Below are positions 1 to 8,382 of a DNA stretch of 64,000 nt, in pieces. Within the stretch, counting starts at the first letter, position 1. Each line of letters starts with the position of its first letter. The notes under the pieces were generated by a model. That model made no database searches and was not told the origin of the DNA. It saw only the letters and a list, made by a program, of their open reading frames with translations. A program made the translations under genes and the position numbers. The stretch comes from Geodermatophilus ruber (GTDB lineage Bacteria; Actinomycetota; Actinomycetes; Mycobacteriales; Geodermatophilaceae): the NCBI RefSeq assembly GCF_900114385.1, contig NZ_FOSW01000003.1, positions 248,001-312,000 of the forward strand, read 5' to 3'.

Positions 1-408
1 GGCGACCGGGTGGTGGCCACCGCGAACCACCTGGACCTGGAGCCGATCGGGTTCGCCAACGGCGAGGTCGGGGTGGTCACCGGCACCGGCGACGGCACGC
101 TGGACGTCGCCTTCGCCTCGGGTCCGGTGACGGTGAGCGGGAAGGCGATGAGCGACCTGCGGCACGGCTGGGCGATCACCGTGCACCGCGCGCAGGGCTC
201 GGAATGGCCCGGCGTCGTCGTCGTCCTGCCGCCGGAGGCCGGGGGGATGCTGTCGCGGCCGCTGGTCTACACCGCCCTCACCCGGGCGCAGCGGCACCTG
301 TCGGTCGTGCACGCGAGCGGCGCGGCGCTGGCCCGGGCGGTGCGCGAGGTCGACGTCCGGCCGCGGCGCACCCGGCTGGCGCAGCTGCTCGCCGAGAACG
401 CCGGCTGA
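1..408 (+). CDS. RecD/UvrD-type helicase, C-terminal fragment
   Basis: The frame is open from base 1, so the start lies outside the window. The visible 135 residues carry the end of a superfamily 1 helicase (UvrD_C_2 type): a motif V-like stretch TVHRAQGSEWPGVVVV and a motif VI-like stretch LVYTALTRAQRHLSV, where the arginine normally contacts ATP. RecD2-type helicases and conjugative relaxase-helicases both end this way. The short tail after motif VI and the neighbouring chromosomal metabolic genes favour a RecD2-like repair helicase. The product is inferred from these two motifs only. Confidence 0.75.
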   Translation, partial: GDRVVATANHLDLEPIGFANGEVGVVTGTGDGTLDVAFASGPVTVSGKAMSDLRHGWAITVHRAQGSEWPGVVVVLPPEAGGMLSRPLVYTALTRAQRHLSVVHASGAALARAVREVDVRPRRTRLAQLLAENAG

Positions 409-421
409 CCCCGACGGGGTC
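407..421 (+). terminator. short hairpin after helicase gene
   Basis: GACCCCGACGGGGTC is a perfect inverted repeat that begins inside the stop codon of the helicase gene. There is no T-tract, which is common in high-GC actinobacteria. The remaining ~170 bp up to the kinase gene show no other clear feature. Confidence 0.35.
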
Positions 422-589
422 GGTCCCGGCCGGCCCCCGAGGCGCGGTCGCCGACCAGCAGGGCGCTGCGCCGCTGCGGCACGGAGGCCCCCGCTGGCGG
501 GGCGGTGGCCGGGGACGAGGTGTGACCGTCGCTCCGGGCGGGCAGAGGGGCCGTGTTCCGCCCCCACCGCCGCCACCCCCGAGGAACCC

Positions 590-1546
590 ATGACAGACAC
601 GCCCGGCCAGACGGCCATGGTCTTCGCGCCCACCCCCCTGCTGACCATCACCGTGGAACCGGGCGTCGACGAGCAGCCCGAGATCCACCTGCACGCCGGC
701 GGGCAGGGTTTCTGGCTCGCCCGGATGCTGACCACCCTGGGCATCGGGACGACCATCGCCGCGCCGTTCGGCGGGGAGACCGGCTTCGTCCTGGACCGGC
801 TGATCGCCGCCGAGGGCGTGCAGGTGCGCAGCACCGGCAGCGCCGGCGCCAACGGCGCCTACATCCACGACCGCCGCGACGGCGACCGCGAGCCGCTGGT
901 CAACGTCCTGCCGCCGGTGCTCACCCGGCACGAGGTCGACGAGCTCTACAGCGGGGCGCTGGCCGTCGGGCTCGAGGCCGACGTCGCCGTCCTCGGCGGG
1001 CCGGACACCCTCGGGATCGCCCCGCCGGGCACGCTCCCGGCCGACACCTACCGCCGGCTCACCGCGGACCTGCGCGCGGTCGGCGTCCCGGTGATCGCCG
1101 ACCTCTCCGGGGAACCGCTGACCGCCGCCCTGGCCGGTGGCCTCACCCTGCTCAAGGTCAGCCACGAGGACCTGGTCGAGGACGGCCGGGCCGACGCCGA
1201 GGACCCGGCCGCGCTGGTGAAGGCGATGCGCGCGATGGCCGACGAGGGCGCGGAGTCGGTCGTCGTGTCCCGGGCCGGCGACCCCGCGCTGGCCCTGATC
1301 GACGGCGAGGTGGTCGAGATCGAGGCCCCGCCGCTGCAGCTGCAGGAGCACCGCGGGGCCGGGGACTCGATGACCGCCGGCATCGCCGCCGCGCTCGCCC
1401 GCGGCCGGGACCTGCCGGACGCGCTGCGGCTGGGGGCCGCCGCGGGGGCGCTGAACGTGACCCGCCGGGGCCTGGCGACCGGCCAGCGCGACGTCATCGA
1501 GTCCCTGGCCGAGCACGTGCGGATCAGGACCGTCGAGGGGGCGTGA
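590..1546 (+). CDS. PfkB-family sugar kinase
   Basis: 318 residues, the usual length for PfkB kinases. The N-terminal substrate-binding glycine motif is AGGQGFWLARML (about residues 37-48), and the C-terminal anion-hole/catalytic motif is GAGD (about residues 256-259), whose Asp is the family's general base. The overall pattern is closest to the 1-phosphofructokinase/tagatose-6-phosphate kinase branch, but the sugar cannot be told. The ATG is preceded by GAGGAAC. The stop codon overlaps the GTG start of surE (GTGA), so the two are probably co-translated. Confidence 0.85.
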   Translation: MTDTPGQTAMVFAPTPLLTITVEPGVDEQPEIHLHAGGQGFWLARMLTTLGIGTTIAAPFGGETGFVLDRLIAAEGVQVRSTGSAGANGAYIHDRRDGDREPLVNVLPPVLTRHEVDELYSGALAVGLEADVAVLGGPDTLGIAPPGTLPADTYRRLTADLRAVGVPVIADLSGEPLTAALAGGLTLLKVSHEDLVEDGRADAEDPAALVKAMRAMADEGAESVVVSRAGDPALALIDGEVVEIEAPPLQLQEHRGAGDSMTAGIAAALARGRDLPDALRLGAAAGALNVTRRGLATGQRDVIESLAEHVRIRTVEGA

Positions 1547-2304
1547 CCGTGCGGGTGCTGGTGACCAACGACGACGGCATCGACAGCCCCGGGCTGCACC
1601 GGCTGGCGAAGCTCGCGGTCGAGGCCGGACTGGACGTGCTGGTCGCGGCGCCCGACGTGGAGTACAGCGGCAGCAGCGCCGCGCTCACCGCGATGGCCGA
1701 CGGCGGCCGCCTCGCGCTGCGCGAGCGCAGCCTCCCCGGGGTGGGCGCCGAGCGGGTGCTGGCGGTGGAGGCCACCCCCGGGTTCATCGTGTTCGCCGGT
1801 GTCCGCGGGGCCTTCGGCAAGCGCCCCGACCTGGTCCTCTCCGGCATCAACCGCGGGCCCAACACCGGCACCGCGATCCTGCACTCCGGCACGGTCGGGG
1901 CGACGCTCACCGGCGCCACGCACGGCCTGCCGGGTCTGGCGGTCTCCCTGGCCGCCCCCGACCCCGACGAGTGGGACACCGCCGAGGAGGCGGCCCGCCG
2001 CGCGCTGGCCTGGCTGCTCGACAACCCGGTGGGCCCCGTGGTGGTGAATGTGAACGTGCCGAACGTGCCCCTCGACCGGCTCAAGGGGCTGCGGCCGGCC
2101 CGGCTGGCGTCCTTCGGCGCGGTGCAGGCGGAGGTCGGCGAGACCGGCGAGGGTTTCGTGACGCTCACCTTCAGCGAGATCGACGAGGATCCGGCCCCCG
2201 GCAGCGACGTCGCCCTCCTCCGCCAGGGGTGGGCGACGGTGACCGCGCTGCGCGCGCCCTGCGAGGCCGGCGACCTCGAGCTCCCCGGCCTGGACGATGC
2301 CTGA
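1543..2304 (+). CDS. surE: 5'/3'-nucleotidase SurE
   Basis: 253 residues from the GTG that overlaps the kinase stop codon. SurE hydrolyses nucleoside 5'- and 3'-monophosphates with a divalent metal. The N-terminal VLVTNDDGIDSPGL carries the paired Asp metal ligands. The SGINRGPNTG block at about residues 100-109 carries the Asn and Ser ligands. A longer in-frame reading upstream crosses the kinase gene in another frame and is rejected. A strong hairpin follows the stop codon. Confidence 0.93.
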   Translation: MTVRVLVTNDDGIDSPGLHRLAKLAVEAGLDVLVAAPDVEYSGSSAALTAMADGGRLALRERSLPGVGAERVLAVEATPGFIVFAGVRGAFGKRPDLVLSGINRGPNTGTAILHSGTVGATLTGATHGLPGLAVSLAAPDPDEWDTAEEAARRALAWLLDNPVGPVVVNVNVPNVPLDRLKGLRPARLASFGAVQAEVGETGEGFVTLTFSEIDEDPAPGSDVALLRQGWATVTALRAPCEAGDLELPGLDDA

Positions 2305-2322
2305 CCTGGACGGTGCCTGACC

Positions 2323-2348
2323 GTCGGCCCCGCGGCTGCGGGGCCGAC
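2323..2348 (+). terminator. hairpin terminator after surE
   Basis: GTCGGCCCCGC and GCGGGGCCGAC form a perfect 11-bp stem around a GGCT loop, about 20 bp after the surE stop. There is no poly-T, but stem strength and position suit an actinobacterial terminator. Confidence 0.7.
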
Positions 2349-2411
2349 GACCACCGGCGGGACGACCTTCGGCACTGTTCCCGGGTCGGCGACCTGCGGT
2401 TCCCTCAGTGC

Positions 2412-2456
2412 CGATGACCGCGATGCCGATGACCGCGATGCCGATGACCGCGATCC
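2412..2456 (+). repeat. 15-bp tandem repeat, three units
   Basis: CCGATGACCGCGATG is repeated three times head to tail; the last base differs in unit 3. It lies just upstream of the acyltransferase ORF and contains several out-of-frame ATGs. Read in that frame it gives a short MTAMPMTAMP-like peptide that ends before the real start. Confidence 0.9.
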
Positions 2457-2466
2457 ACCCACCCGG

Positions 2467-3432
2467 ATGACCCCGCCCACGCCGGGCCCGGGGCCGGGGC
2501 CGCCCCCCGTGCCGGGACCGCCGCCGCCCCCCGAACCACCGCCGGTGCCGGTGCCGCCCCCCGTGCCGGGACCGCCGCCGCCCCCCGAACCCCCGCCGGT
2601 GCCGGTGCCGCCGCCCACGCCCGTGCCCCCGCCGGAGCCGGCACCGCCGCCGCCCCCCGAACCTCCGCCGCTGATCCCCCTCGGCCGCGGCTCCACCTCC
2701 GCCCTGGTGCGCCGCGCGGGCCTCCCGCCGGCCCTCCACCTCGCCGCCCTCCGCACCAGCGACCCCGACGGCGGAGTGGGGCGCGACCCCGGCCGCGGCG
2801 AGGCGAGCCAACCCGCCCGGGCGGCCCCGCAGTACCACCTCAGCAGCACGATCGACCTCCGGGCGGCGACGGACTGGCTGCGGGAGACCAACGCCGGACG
2901 CCCCGTCTCCCGGCGGCTGGCGCTCGTGGCGCTGCTGCTCGGGGCCACCGCCCGCGCCGCCGCCCGCGTGCCGGAGGTGAACGGGTTCCTCACCGACGAC
3001 CGGTTCCGCCCCAGCGGCGCCGTCCACCTCGGGGTCGCCGTGGCGCTGCGCGGGGGTGGGCGGGCGACCCCGACGCTGCGCGACGCCGAGACCCTGCCCC
3101 TGGACGCGCTCATGCAGCAGCTGCGCGACGTCGTGGCGCGGGCCCGGGACGGACGGCTGCCGCGGACGGCGACGCCGGACGCGACGCTCACCGTCATCAA
3201 CCTCGGCGACCTGGGCGCGGAGGCGTACTACGGGGTGATCACCCCGCCGCAGGTGGCGCAGGTGGGATACGGCCGGCTACGCGAGCAACCGTGGGCCGCC
3301 GACGGGATGCTCGGCATCCGCCCGGCGGTGACCGCCACCCTGTCGGCCGACCACCGGGTCAGCGACGGGGCGCGCGGCGGACGGTTCCTCCGGCTGGTGG
3401 GCGAGCTGCTGCAGCACCCGGAGGACCTGTGA
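2467..3432 (+). CDS. E2-type 2-oxoacid dehydrogenase acyltransferase without lipoyl domain
   Basis: 321 residues. Residues 1-75 are a proline-rich tract (PPPVPVPP, PPPEPPP). From about residue 125 the protein resembles the catalytic domain of dihydrolipoamide acyltransferases, ending in the active-site motif DHRVSDG (about residues 295-301), where His and Asp are catalytic. No lipoyl domain (ETDKA-type motif) and no clear peripheral-subunit-binding domain are present, so the domain order of a normal E2 is missing. An acyl carrier protein gene follows 16 bp downstream, suggesting that the acyl group is carried by a phosphopantetheine rather than a lipoyl arm; this is inference. Confidence 0.75.
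   Translation: MTPPTPGPGPGPPPVPGPPPPPEPPPVPVPPPVPGPPPPPEPPPVPVPPPTPVPPPEPAPPPPPEPPPLIPLGRGSTSALVRRAGLPPALHLAALRTSDPDGGVGRDPGRGEASQPARAAPQYHLSSTIDLRAATDWLRETNAGRPVSRRLALVALLLGATARAAARVPEVNGFLTDDRFRPSGAVHLGVAVALRGGGRATPTLRDAETLPLDALMQQLRDVVARARDGRLPRTATPDATLTVINLGDLGAEAYYGVITPPQVAQVGYGRLREQPWAADGMLGIRPAVTATLSADHRVSDGARGGRFLRLVGELLQHPEDL
2503..2610 (+). repeat. 54-bp direct repeat in proline-rich coding tract
   Basis: Two 54-bp units (2503-2556 and 2557-2610) differ by one base and encode the duplicated PPPVPGPPPPPEPPPVPVP segment at the N-terminus of the acyltransferase. The tract can expand or contract by unequal recombination without a frame change. Confidence 0.85.
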
Positions 3433-3448
3433 CCGGCCAGCAGGCATC

Positions 3449-3691
3449 GTGACCGGCCAGGCCGCGTGGGAGGCGGTGTGCACGGCGATCGGCCGGATCG
3501 CCCCCGAGGTCGACGTCGACGCCCTCGACGAGGGTGTCCGGCTGCGCCAGGACCTCGAGCTGGACTCGCTGGACTTCCTCCGCGTGCTGGAGAACGTCGT
3601 CACGCTGACCGGCGTCGACGTCCCCGAGCGCGCCTACGGCGAGGTGACCACCGTCGGCGGGCTGGTCGGGTACGTCGTGGCGCACGGCTGA
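3449..3691 (+). CDS. acyl carrier protein
   Basis: 80 residues, the normal ACP size. The phosphopantetheine attachment motif is LELDSLDFLRVLE, with the modified serine at about residue 40. A four-helix pattern with an acidic helix II follows. The GTG start lies 16 bp after the E2-like gene, so the two form an operon and probably work on the same acyl intermediate. It could serve a dedicated pathway rather than bulk fatty-acid synthesis. Confidence 0.85.
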   Translation: MTGQAAWEAVCTAIGRIAPEVDVDALDEGVRLRQDLELDSLDFLRVLENVVTLTGVDVPERAYGEVTTVGGLVGYVVAHG

Positions 3692-3715
3692 GCGCCGCGT
3701 TCCGCGGCCCGGAGG

Positions 3716-3991
3716 TCAGGGCAGGTCGTCGTCCTCGACGACGGGGACGTCGGCCTCCTGCTCGAGGACGTCGGCGTCGTCGGCCTCCCGGTCACCGATC
3801 GGCTGCGGCTGCCCGCTCCCGATCCCCCGCGGCTGCGCCACCAGCTGCTGCTCGAGGGCGTCGGCCTCGGGCACGTCCTCCGGGGGCGGGGTGGCCTCGG
3901 TGGCCAGCACCACGTCGGGCGGCTCGACGAGCTCCTCCTGCTCCGCTCGGTCGGCCTCGGGCACCTCGAGGGGGCTGCCGGGGTCAGTCAC
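3716..3991 (-). CDS. small acidic hypothetical protein (VPEADxxEQ repeats)
   Basis: 91 residues from a GTG preceded by a strong GAGGAGG site. The protein is very acidic and low in complexity. It holds two copies of a VPEADxxEQ motif (VPEADRAEQ near residue 10, VPEADALEQ near residue 42) and a related ADDADVLEQ near the C-terminus. It resembles small actinobacterial proteins of unknown function such as DUF5709. It is convergent with the acyl carrier protein gene. Longer readings upstream have no ribosome site and are rejected. Confidence 0.65.
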   Translation of the reverse strand: MTDPGSPLEVPEADRAEQEELVEPPDVVLATEATPPPEDVPEADALEQQLVAQPRGIGSGQPQPIGDREADDADVLEQEADVPVVEDDDLP

Positions 3992-4202
3992 ACGTCCTCC
4001 TCGCCGGCGGTCGCCGGCCTCGAGCCGGCGGGGCTCCGCGGCGCGGCACCTCGACCGGGCGCGCCCGGTTCCGCCGGTCCCTGCTCGGGGTTGTACGGCC
4101 GGGGTCCATCCTGCCGCCCCCGCGGCCTGCCGGCAGGCCGGAGCGGACCGCGGTCGACCGGGGAGATGACGCGGGCGGCGGCGGGCGGGCACAATCGGCC
4201 GG

Positions 4203-4409
4203 ATGGAGGCGGTTGCCGGGGAATACGAGTTCGCGCCGCTGCGGATCCCACCGGGTACGTCCCGATCCGCAGCGGCGACCATGCTGAGCCTGCAGGCCGA
4301 TACCGGCGGCTGGGAGCTTGCCCGGCTGCAGCTGCATCCCGACGGCACCCGCAAGGCGATCCTGCGGCGCCGCGCCCGGCTCTCCTATCTGCCGAAGCCG
4401 CACATCTAG
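4203..4409 (+). CDS. DUF5703 family protein
   Basis: 68 residues. The pattern YEFAPLRIPPGTSRSAAATM, then GGWELARLQLHPDG and a basic RRRARL segment, is typical of the actinobacterial DUF5703 family, whose function is unknown. It has no signal peptide or membrane segment. Confidence 0.8.
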   Translation: MEAVAGEYEFAPLRIPPGTSRSAAATMLSLQADTGGWELARLQLHPDGTRKAILRRRARLSYLPKPHI

Positions 4410-4467
4410 CATTCCCCGCCGGCGTCCCTTCTGCGATCGTGTGCCCACGCCGCGAAGGGAGCGGGAC

Positions 4468-5208
4468 GTGGAGGCACGCCCGACGCTCATCCAGTCCGTG
4501 CAGCGGGCGCTGCACCTGCTCGAGGTCGTCGCCGAGCACGACGGCCGCCCCCGCGCCAAGGAGGTCGCCCGCGCCGCCGGGCTGCCCCTCGCCACCACCT
4601 ACCACCTGCTGCGCACCTGCACCCACGAGGGCTGGCTGCAGCGGCTGGACGACGGCTCCTACGCGCTCGGGCACCGCTTCGACCTCGTCCGCGGGCGGGG
4701 GACGGCGGCCCGCGGCGTGGCGCACGCCCGGCCGGCGCTGGAGTGGCTGCGCGACGAGCTCGGCGGCGCGGTGTACCTGGCCCGCTGGGTGGACGGGGAG
4801 ATCGTGGTCGCGGAGATCGTCGACAGCGCCCGTGCGCCACGCATCGACCTGTGGGTCGGCATCCACGACGCGGGGCACGCCACCGCCCTGGGCAAGTGCA
4901 TCCTCGGCCAGCTGCCGGCGGTGGACCGCGAGGACTACCTGGCGCGCCACCCGCTGCACGCTCTGACTCCGCGGACGGTGGTCGACCGCCGCCGGTTGCG
5001 GCTGCCGGCCCCGGAGGACGTCGCGCGCGACGAGGGCGAGTACGCGGTGGGCATCAGCTGCCTGGCCGCCGCGGTGGCCGGGCAGGAGGCCGGGGCGGTC
5101 GGCGTCGTCGTCCCGCCCAGCGCCGTGGACCGTCCCGGGACCCGCCGGGCGGTGCTGGACGCCGCGCGGCGGGTCTCGCGGGCCCTCGTCCTCGGCTCGG
5201 CCTCCTGA
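4468..5208 (+). CDS. IclR-family transcriptional regulator
   Basis: 246 residues. The N-terminal winged helix (about residues 5-65: SVQRALHLLEVV, AKEVARAAGLPLATTYHLLRT, SYALGHRF) is followed by an IclR effector domain with the GxxDAGHATALGKCILGQLP segment. A GTG at 4468 is preceded by GAAGGGA and gives the standard family length; a GTG at 4441 is an alternative. Effector and targets are unknown. The next genes are a DUF59 protein and an amidohydrolase on the same strand. Confidence 0.85.
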   Translation: MEARPTLIQSVQRALHLLEVVAEHDGRPRAKEVARAAGLPLATTYHLLRTCTHEGWLQRLDDGSYALGHRFDLVRGRGTAARGVAHARPALEWLRDELGGAVYLARWVDGEIVVAEIVDSARAPRIDLWVGIHDAGHATALGKCILGQLPAVDREDYLARHPLHALTPRTVVDRRRLRLPAPEDVARDEGEYAVGISCLAAAVAGQEAGAVGVVVPPSAVDRPGTRRAVLDAARRVSRALVLGSAS

Positions 5209-5266
5209 GTCACCATCTGAAAACCGGGTGCTGGTCAGGTGGTGTTCCGGGTCACACCATGACCGC

Positions 5267-5638
5267 ATGACCCCGAGCCCCGTGCCCGGATGGGCTGCCG
5301 CCGCGCTGTCGTCGGTGTTCGACCCCTGCTGCCGGGAGAAGGGCATCTCCGTCGTCGACATGGGCCTGCTCCGGTCGGTCACCGTGGACGGCGGGCACGC
5401 CCGCGTCGAGCTACTGCTCACCTCCGGCTGGTGCCCGTTCGCCGCGCGGGTGCTGACCGACGTCGAGCAGGCGATCGCCGCCCTGCCCGGCGTGGACACC
5501 TGCGAGGTCGAGATCGTCTGGGACGAGGCCTGGACGACCGACCGGCTGTCGGAGTCGGCCGCCCGGAAGCTGCGTTTCCTCCCCGATCCGGTTGCCGTCC
5601 CTGACCGCGACGCCTACCTCTCCGCCCACCGCCCCTGA
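5267..5638 (+). CDS. DUF59/MIP18-family metal-sulfur cluster assembly factor
   Basis: 123 residues. The sequence follows the DUF59 (SufT/PaaD-like) pattern: DPCCREKGISVVDMGLLRSV, then LTSGWCPFAARVLTDVEQAIAALPGV and a C-terminal VEIVWDEAWTTDRLS. These proteins help deliver Fe-S clusters. The gene sits directly before an amidohydrolase (15-bp gap), and such dedicated pairs are known in degradation operons. The ATG at 5267 is the first in frame that gives the family length. Confidence 0.8.
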   Translation: MTPSPVPGWAAAALSSVFDPCCREKGISVVDMGLLRSVTVDGGHARVELLLTSGWCPFAARVLTDVEQAIAALPGVDTCEVEIVWDEAWTTDRLSESAARKLRFLPDPVAVPDRDAYLSAHRP

Positions 5639-5653
5639 CCGAGGAGAACGACC

Positions 5654-6664
5654 ATGATCGGCGACGCATTCGTGTTCGACGGGGTCGCGCACCCGTTCAA
5701 CTTCACGCCGAAGAACGCCTTCGGGCCACCGGGGCAGATGTTCGCCAATCACCTGTACGCGTTCCACAACGCGCTGACGCCGGACAGCGAGCCGAAGCTG
5801 TCGCCCGAGGAGTTCCTCAAGGAGTGGACGCCGGCCGACATCCGGCAGATGGTCTACGAGCAGTCCGACACCGACATGCTCGTGGCGATGCCGCTGCCGC
5901 TGACCGACCTGTTCCGCGACGGGCTCTCCCCCTGGGAGGAGTGCGCCGACCTGGCCTCCCGCGACCCCGACCGCACGGTGTTCTGGGGCTCGGTCAACCC
6001 GCTGGAGGGACGCCGGGCGCTGGACCTCATGGAACGGCAGGTGGGCGAGTTCGGGGCCAAGGCGTTCAAGTTCTACAACGTCCGCTATGACTACGGCGCG
6101 CCCTTCCCCTGGCGGATGGACGACCCGCAGATCGCCTTCCCGGTCTTCGAGAAGGCGCAGGAGCTGGGCGTGAACCTGATCGGCGTGCACAAGGGCGTCC
6201 CGCTCGGCCCGCAGCCGATCGAGGCGACCCAGACCTGGGACATGGACGGCGCCGCCGCCAACTTCCCCGGCATCAACTTCGTGATCTTCCACGTCGGGCT
6301 GCCGTTCCTCGACGAGACGTGCTGGCAGCTGATCCGCCACCCGAACCTCTACGCGTCGATCGCGGCCACGGTGAACTTCGTCGTCCGCGCGCCGCGGATG
6401 TTCGCCGAGATCATCGGCAAGCTGCTGTTCTGGTGCGGCGAGGACAAGATCGTCTACGGCTCGGAGGCGCCGCTGTGGCACCCGCAGTGGGCGCTGCAGG
6501 CCTTCAGGGACTTCTCGATCCCCCAGGACCTCTGCGAGGGCTACGGCTACCCGCAACTGACCGACGTCGCCAAGCGGAAGATCCTCGGCGAGAACCTGCT
6601 GCGGCTGCACGGGATGGACGTCGAGGAGACGAAGGCGCGCCTGGGCCGGGCCCCGGCGCACTGA
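5654..6664 (+). CDS. amidohydrolase family protein (Amidohydro_2 / ACMSD-like)
   Basis: 336 residues with a TIM-barrel amidohydrolase_2 layout. The start GVAHPFNFTPKN replaces the usual HxH metal motif with a single His. A central GVHKG, a FHVG segment and a late VYGSEAPLWHPQ (Asp of the usual YGSD replaced by Glu) are visible. Family members decarboxylate or hydrolyse aromatic or carboxylic substrates. GAGGAGAAC precedes the ATG. With the IclR regulator and DUF59 gene it forms a likely small catabolic operon; the substrate is unknown. Confidence 0.75.
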   Translation: MIGDAFVFDGVAHPFNFTPKNAFGPPGQMFANHLYAFHNALTPDSEPKLSPEEFLKEWTPADIRQMVYEQSDTDMLVAMPLPLTDLFRDGLSPWEECADLASRDPDRTVFWGSVNPLEGRRALDLMERQVGEFGAKAFKFYNVRYDYGAPFPWRMDDPQIAFPVFEKAQELGVNLIGVHKGVPLGPQPIEATQTWDMDGAAANFPGINFVIFHVGLPFLDETCWQLIRHPNLYASIAATVNFVVRAPRMFAEIIGKLLFWCGEDKIVYGSEAPLWHPQWALQAFRDFSIPQDLCEGYGYPQLTDVAKRKILGENLLRLHGMDVEETKARLGRAPAH

Positions 6665-6700
6665 CCGGTCCTGGACGCGGCCGGCTACGGCCGCCTGACC

Positions 6701-7657
6701 TCACGGGACGAGGACGACCTTGCCGACGGTCCCGCGGTCGGCGAGCTGGGCCAGCGCCTGCGGCGCCTGCTCCAGCGGGAAGGTCTCGCTGATCATCGGG
6801 TCGACCAGCCCGTCCTCGACCAGCTTGACCAGCTCCTGGTGGACCGTGGCGATCAGCGCGGGTTCCTTCGTGCGGTAGAGCCCCCAGTGCAGGCCCACGA
6901 CGCTGTAGTTCTTCACCAGCGCGTGGTTGGCCGGGGCCTCGGGGATCCGGCCGCTGGTGAACCCGACCACGACCAGCCGGCCCTCGAAGGCGATGCACTT
7001 GCGGCTGCGGTCGAACACGTCGCCGCCGACCGGGTCGTAGATGACGTCGGCCCCGTGCCCGCCGGTGACCTCCTTGACGACCGGGACGAAGTCCTCGCTG
7101 GTGTAGTCGACGACGTGGTCGGCGCCCAGTTCCCGGCAGACCTCGACCTTGTGCGGGCCGCCGGCGGTGGCGATGACACGGGCTCCGGCGGCCTTGCCGA
7201 GCTGGATCGCCGCCGAGCCGACGCCCCCGGCGCCGGCGTGCACGAGCAGCCACTCCCCCGGCTGCAGGTGCGCCCGGCGGTGCAGGCCGACGTGGCCGGT
7301 CTGGTAGGTCAGGTACAGCGACGCGGCCTTCTCGTCGCTCATCCTCTCGGGCACCGGCCAGGCGCCGGCGGCGTCCATGAGCGCGTACTCCGCGAACGCG
7401 CCGGGGCCGCCCGACGGCGCGCCGATCACCCGCTGCCCGGTGCCGACGATCTCGCCGCACAGCTCGCTGCCCGGGGTGAAGGGCAGGGGCGGCCGCTCCT
7501 GGTACCGGCCCTGGATCATCAGCCCGTCGAAGAAGTTCAGGGCCGCCGCCCGCACCTTGACCAGCACCTGCCCGTCGCCGGGCGTGGGCCGCTCGACCTC
7601 CTCGAGCTTCATGACCGTCGAGGGATCGCCCAGTTCGTGGACCCGCCATGCGCGCAT
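6701..7657 (-). CDS. NADPH:quinone oxidoreductase family protein (zinc-free MDR)
   Basis: 318 residues of the medium-chain dehydrogenase/reductase fold. Visible are the N-terminal GroES-like domain (LVKVRAAALNFFDGLMIQG, PGSELCGEIVGTG) and the Rossmann motif HAGAGGVGSAAIQLGKAAGA near residue 145. The cysteines of the structural zinc site are absent, so this is the zinc-independent quinone reductase branch. It is convergent with the amidohydrolase gene, and the electron acceptor is unknown. Confidence 0.85.
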   Translation of the reverse strand: MRAWRVHELGDPSTVMKLEEVERPTPGDGQVLVKVRAAALNFFDGLMIQGRYQERPPLPFTPGSELCGEIVGTGQRVIGAPSGGPGAFAEYALMDAAGAWPVPERMSDEKAASLYLTYQTGHVGLHRRAHLQPGEWLLVHAGAGGVGSAAIQLGKAAGARVIATAGGPHKVEVCRELGADHVVDYTSEDFVPVVKEVTGGHGADVIYDPVGGDVFDRSRKCIAFEGRLVVVGFTSGRIPEAPANHALVKNYSVVGLHWGLYRTKEPALIATVHQELVKLVEDGLVDPMISETFPLEQAPQALAQLADRGTVGKVVLVP

Positions 7658-7809
7658 GCCCGCGACCCTGCCAGATGCCGGTGACCGCGGTCACCGGCGC
7701 GAGGTGCGCGGGTGCCTCGCGACCGGCCGTGTCCGATCGCGGGCCGGCGCCGGCCGTGGCAGGGTCGGCCCGTGGTCGCCCCGTTCGCACGGTGACCGGG
7801 AAGGACCGG

Positions 7810-8382
7810 ATGAGACAGCAGCTGCGCGACCGGGGTCAGTTCCTCCGGGCGTTCCTCACCAACCCGCGCCAGGTCGGCGCGGTCCTGCCCACTTCCCGCC
7901 GGGCGGTGCGCGAGATGCTCGATCTGGCCGACATCCCCGCGGCCGAGCTCGTGGTCGAGCTGGGCGCGGGAACGGGCGTGTCGACCGGCGAGATCCTCGA
8001 CCGGCTGGGCCCGGACGGCCGGCTGGTCGCGGTCGAGGTCGATCCGCAGCTGGCCGAGCTGCTCACGGCCCGGTTCGCCGACCCGCGGCTGCAGGTGGTG
8101 TGCGATTCGGCCGAGAACCTGGACCTGCACCTGGGCGGCAAGCGGGCCGACGTCCTCGTCTCCGCCCTGCCCTACACCTCGCTGGAGGCCGGGCTGCGGC
8201 GGCGCATCCTGGACCTGCTGCCCGCCGCCCTCGCCCCGCGGGGCGTCCTGCTGGTCATCCAGTACTCGCCGTTGATGCTCCCCGAGCTGCGCCGCCGCTT
8301 CGCATCGGTGCGTCAGCGGATCTGCCCGTGGAACGTGCCGCCGGCCTTCCTGTTCGCCTGCCGGCTGGACTCGGGCGGCTAG
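7810..8382 (+). CDS. class I SAM-dependent methyltransferase (PmtA-like)
   Basis: 190 residues. The N-terminus FLRAFLTNPRQVGAVLPTSRRAVREML is characteristic of PmtA-like phospholipid methyltransferases. The SAM motif I is VVELGAGTGVSTGEIL at about residues 48-63 and motif II ends in AVEVD. Phosphatidylethanolamine N-methylation is the family role, but the actual acceptor cannot be read from sequence. The gene ends overlap those of the convergent SDR by 4 bp. Confidence 0.75.
   Translation: MRQQLRDRGQFLRAFLTNPRQVGAVLPTSRRAVREMLDLADIPAAELVVELGAGTGVSTGEILDRLGPDGRLVAVEVDPQLAELLTARFADPRLQVVCDSAENLDLHLGGKRADVLVSALPYTSLEAGLRRRILDLLPAALAPRGVLLVIQYSPLMLPELRRRFASVRQRICPWNVPPAFLFACRLDSGG

Noticed and set aside
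2412..2456. Possible iteron-type origin
   Set aside because: Three 15-bp units without an AT-rich region or replication gene nearby; more likely simple slippage.
1048..3027. 659-residue minus-strand frame with Gly/Arg/His repeats
   Set aside because: The repeats are the complement of the proline-rich coding tract of the E2-like gene.
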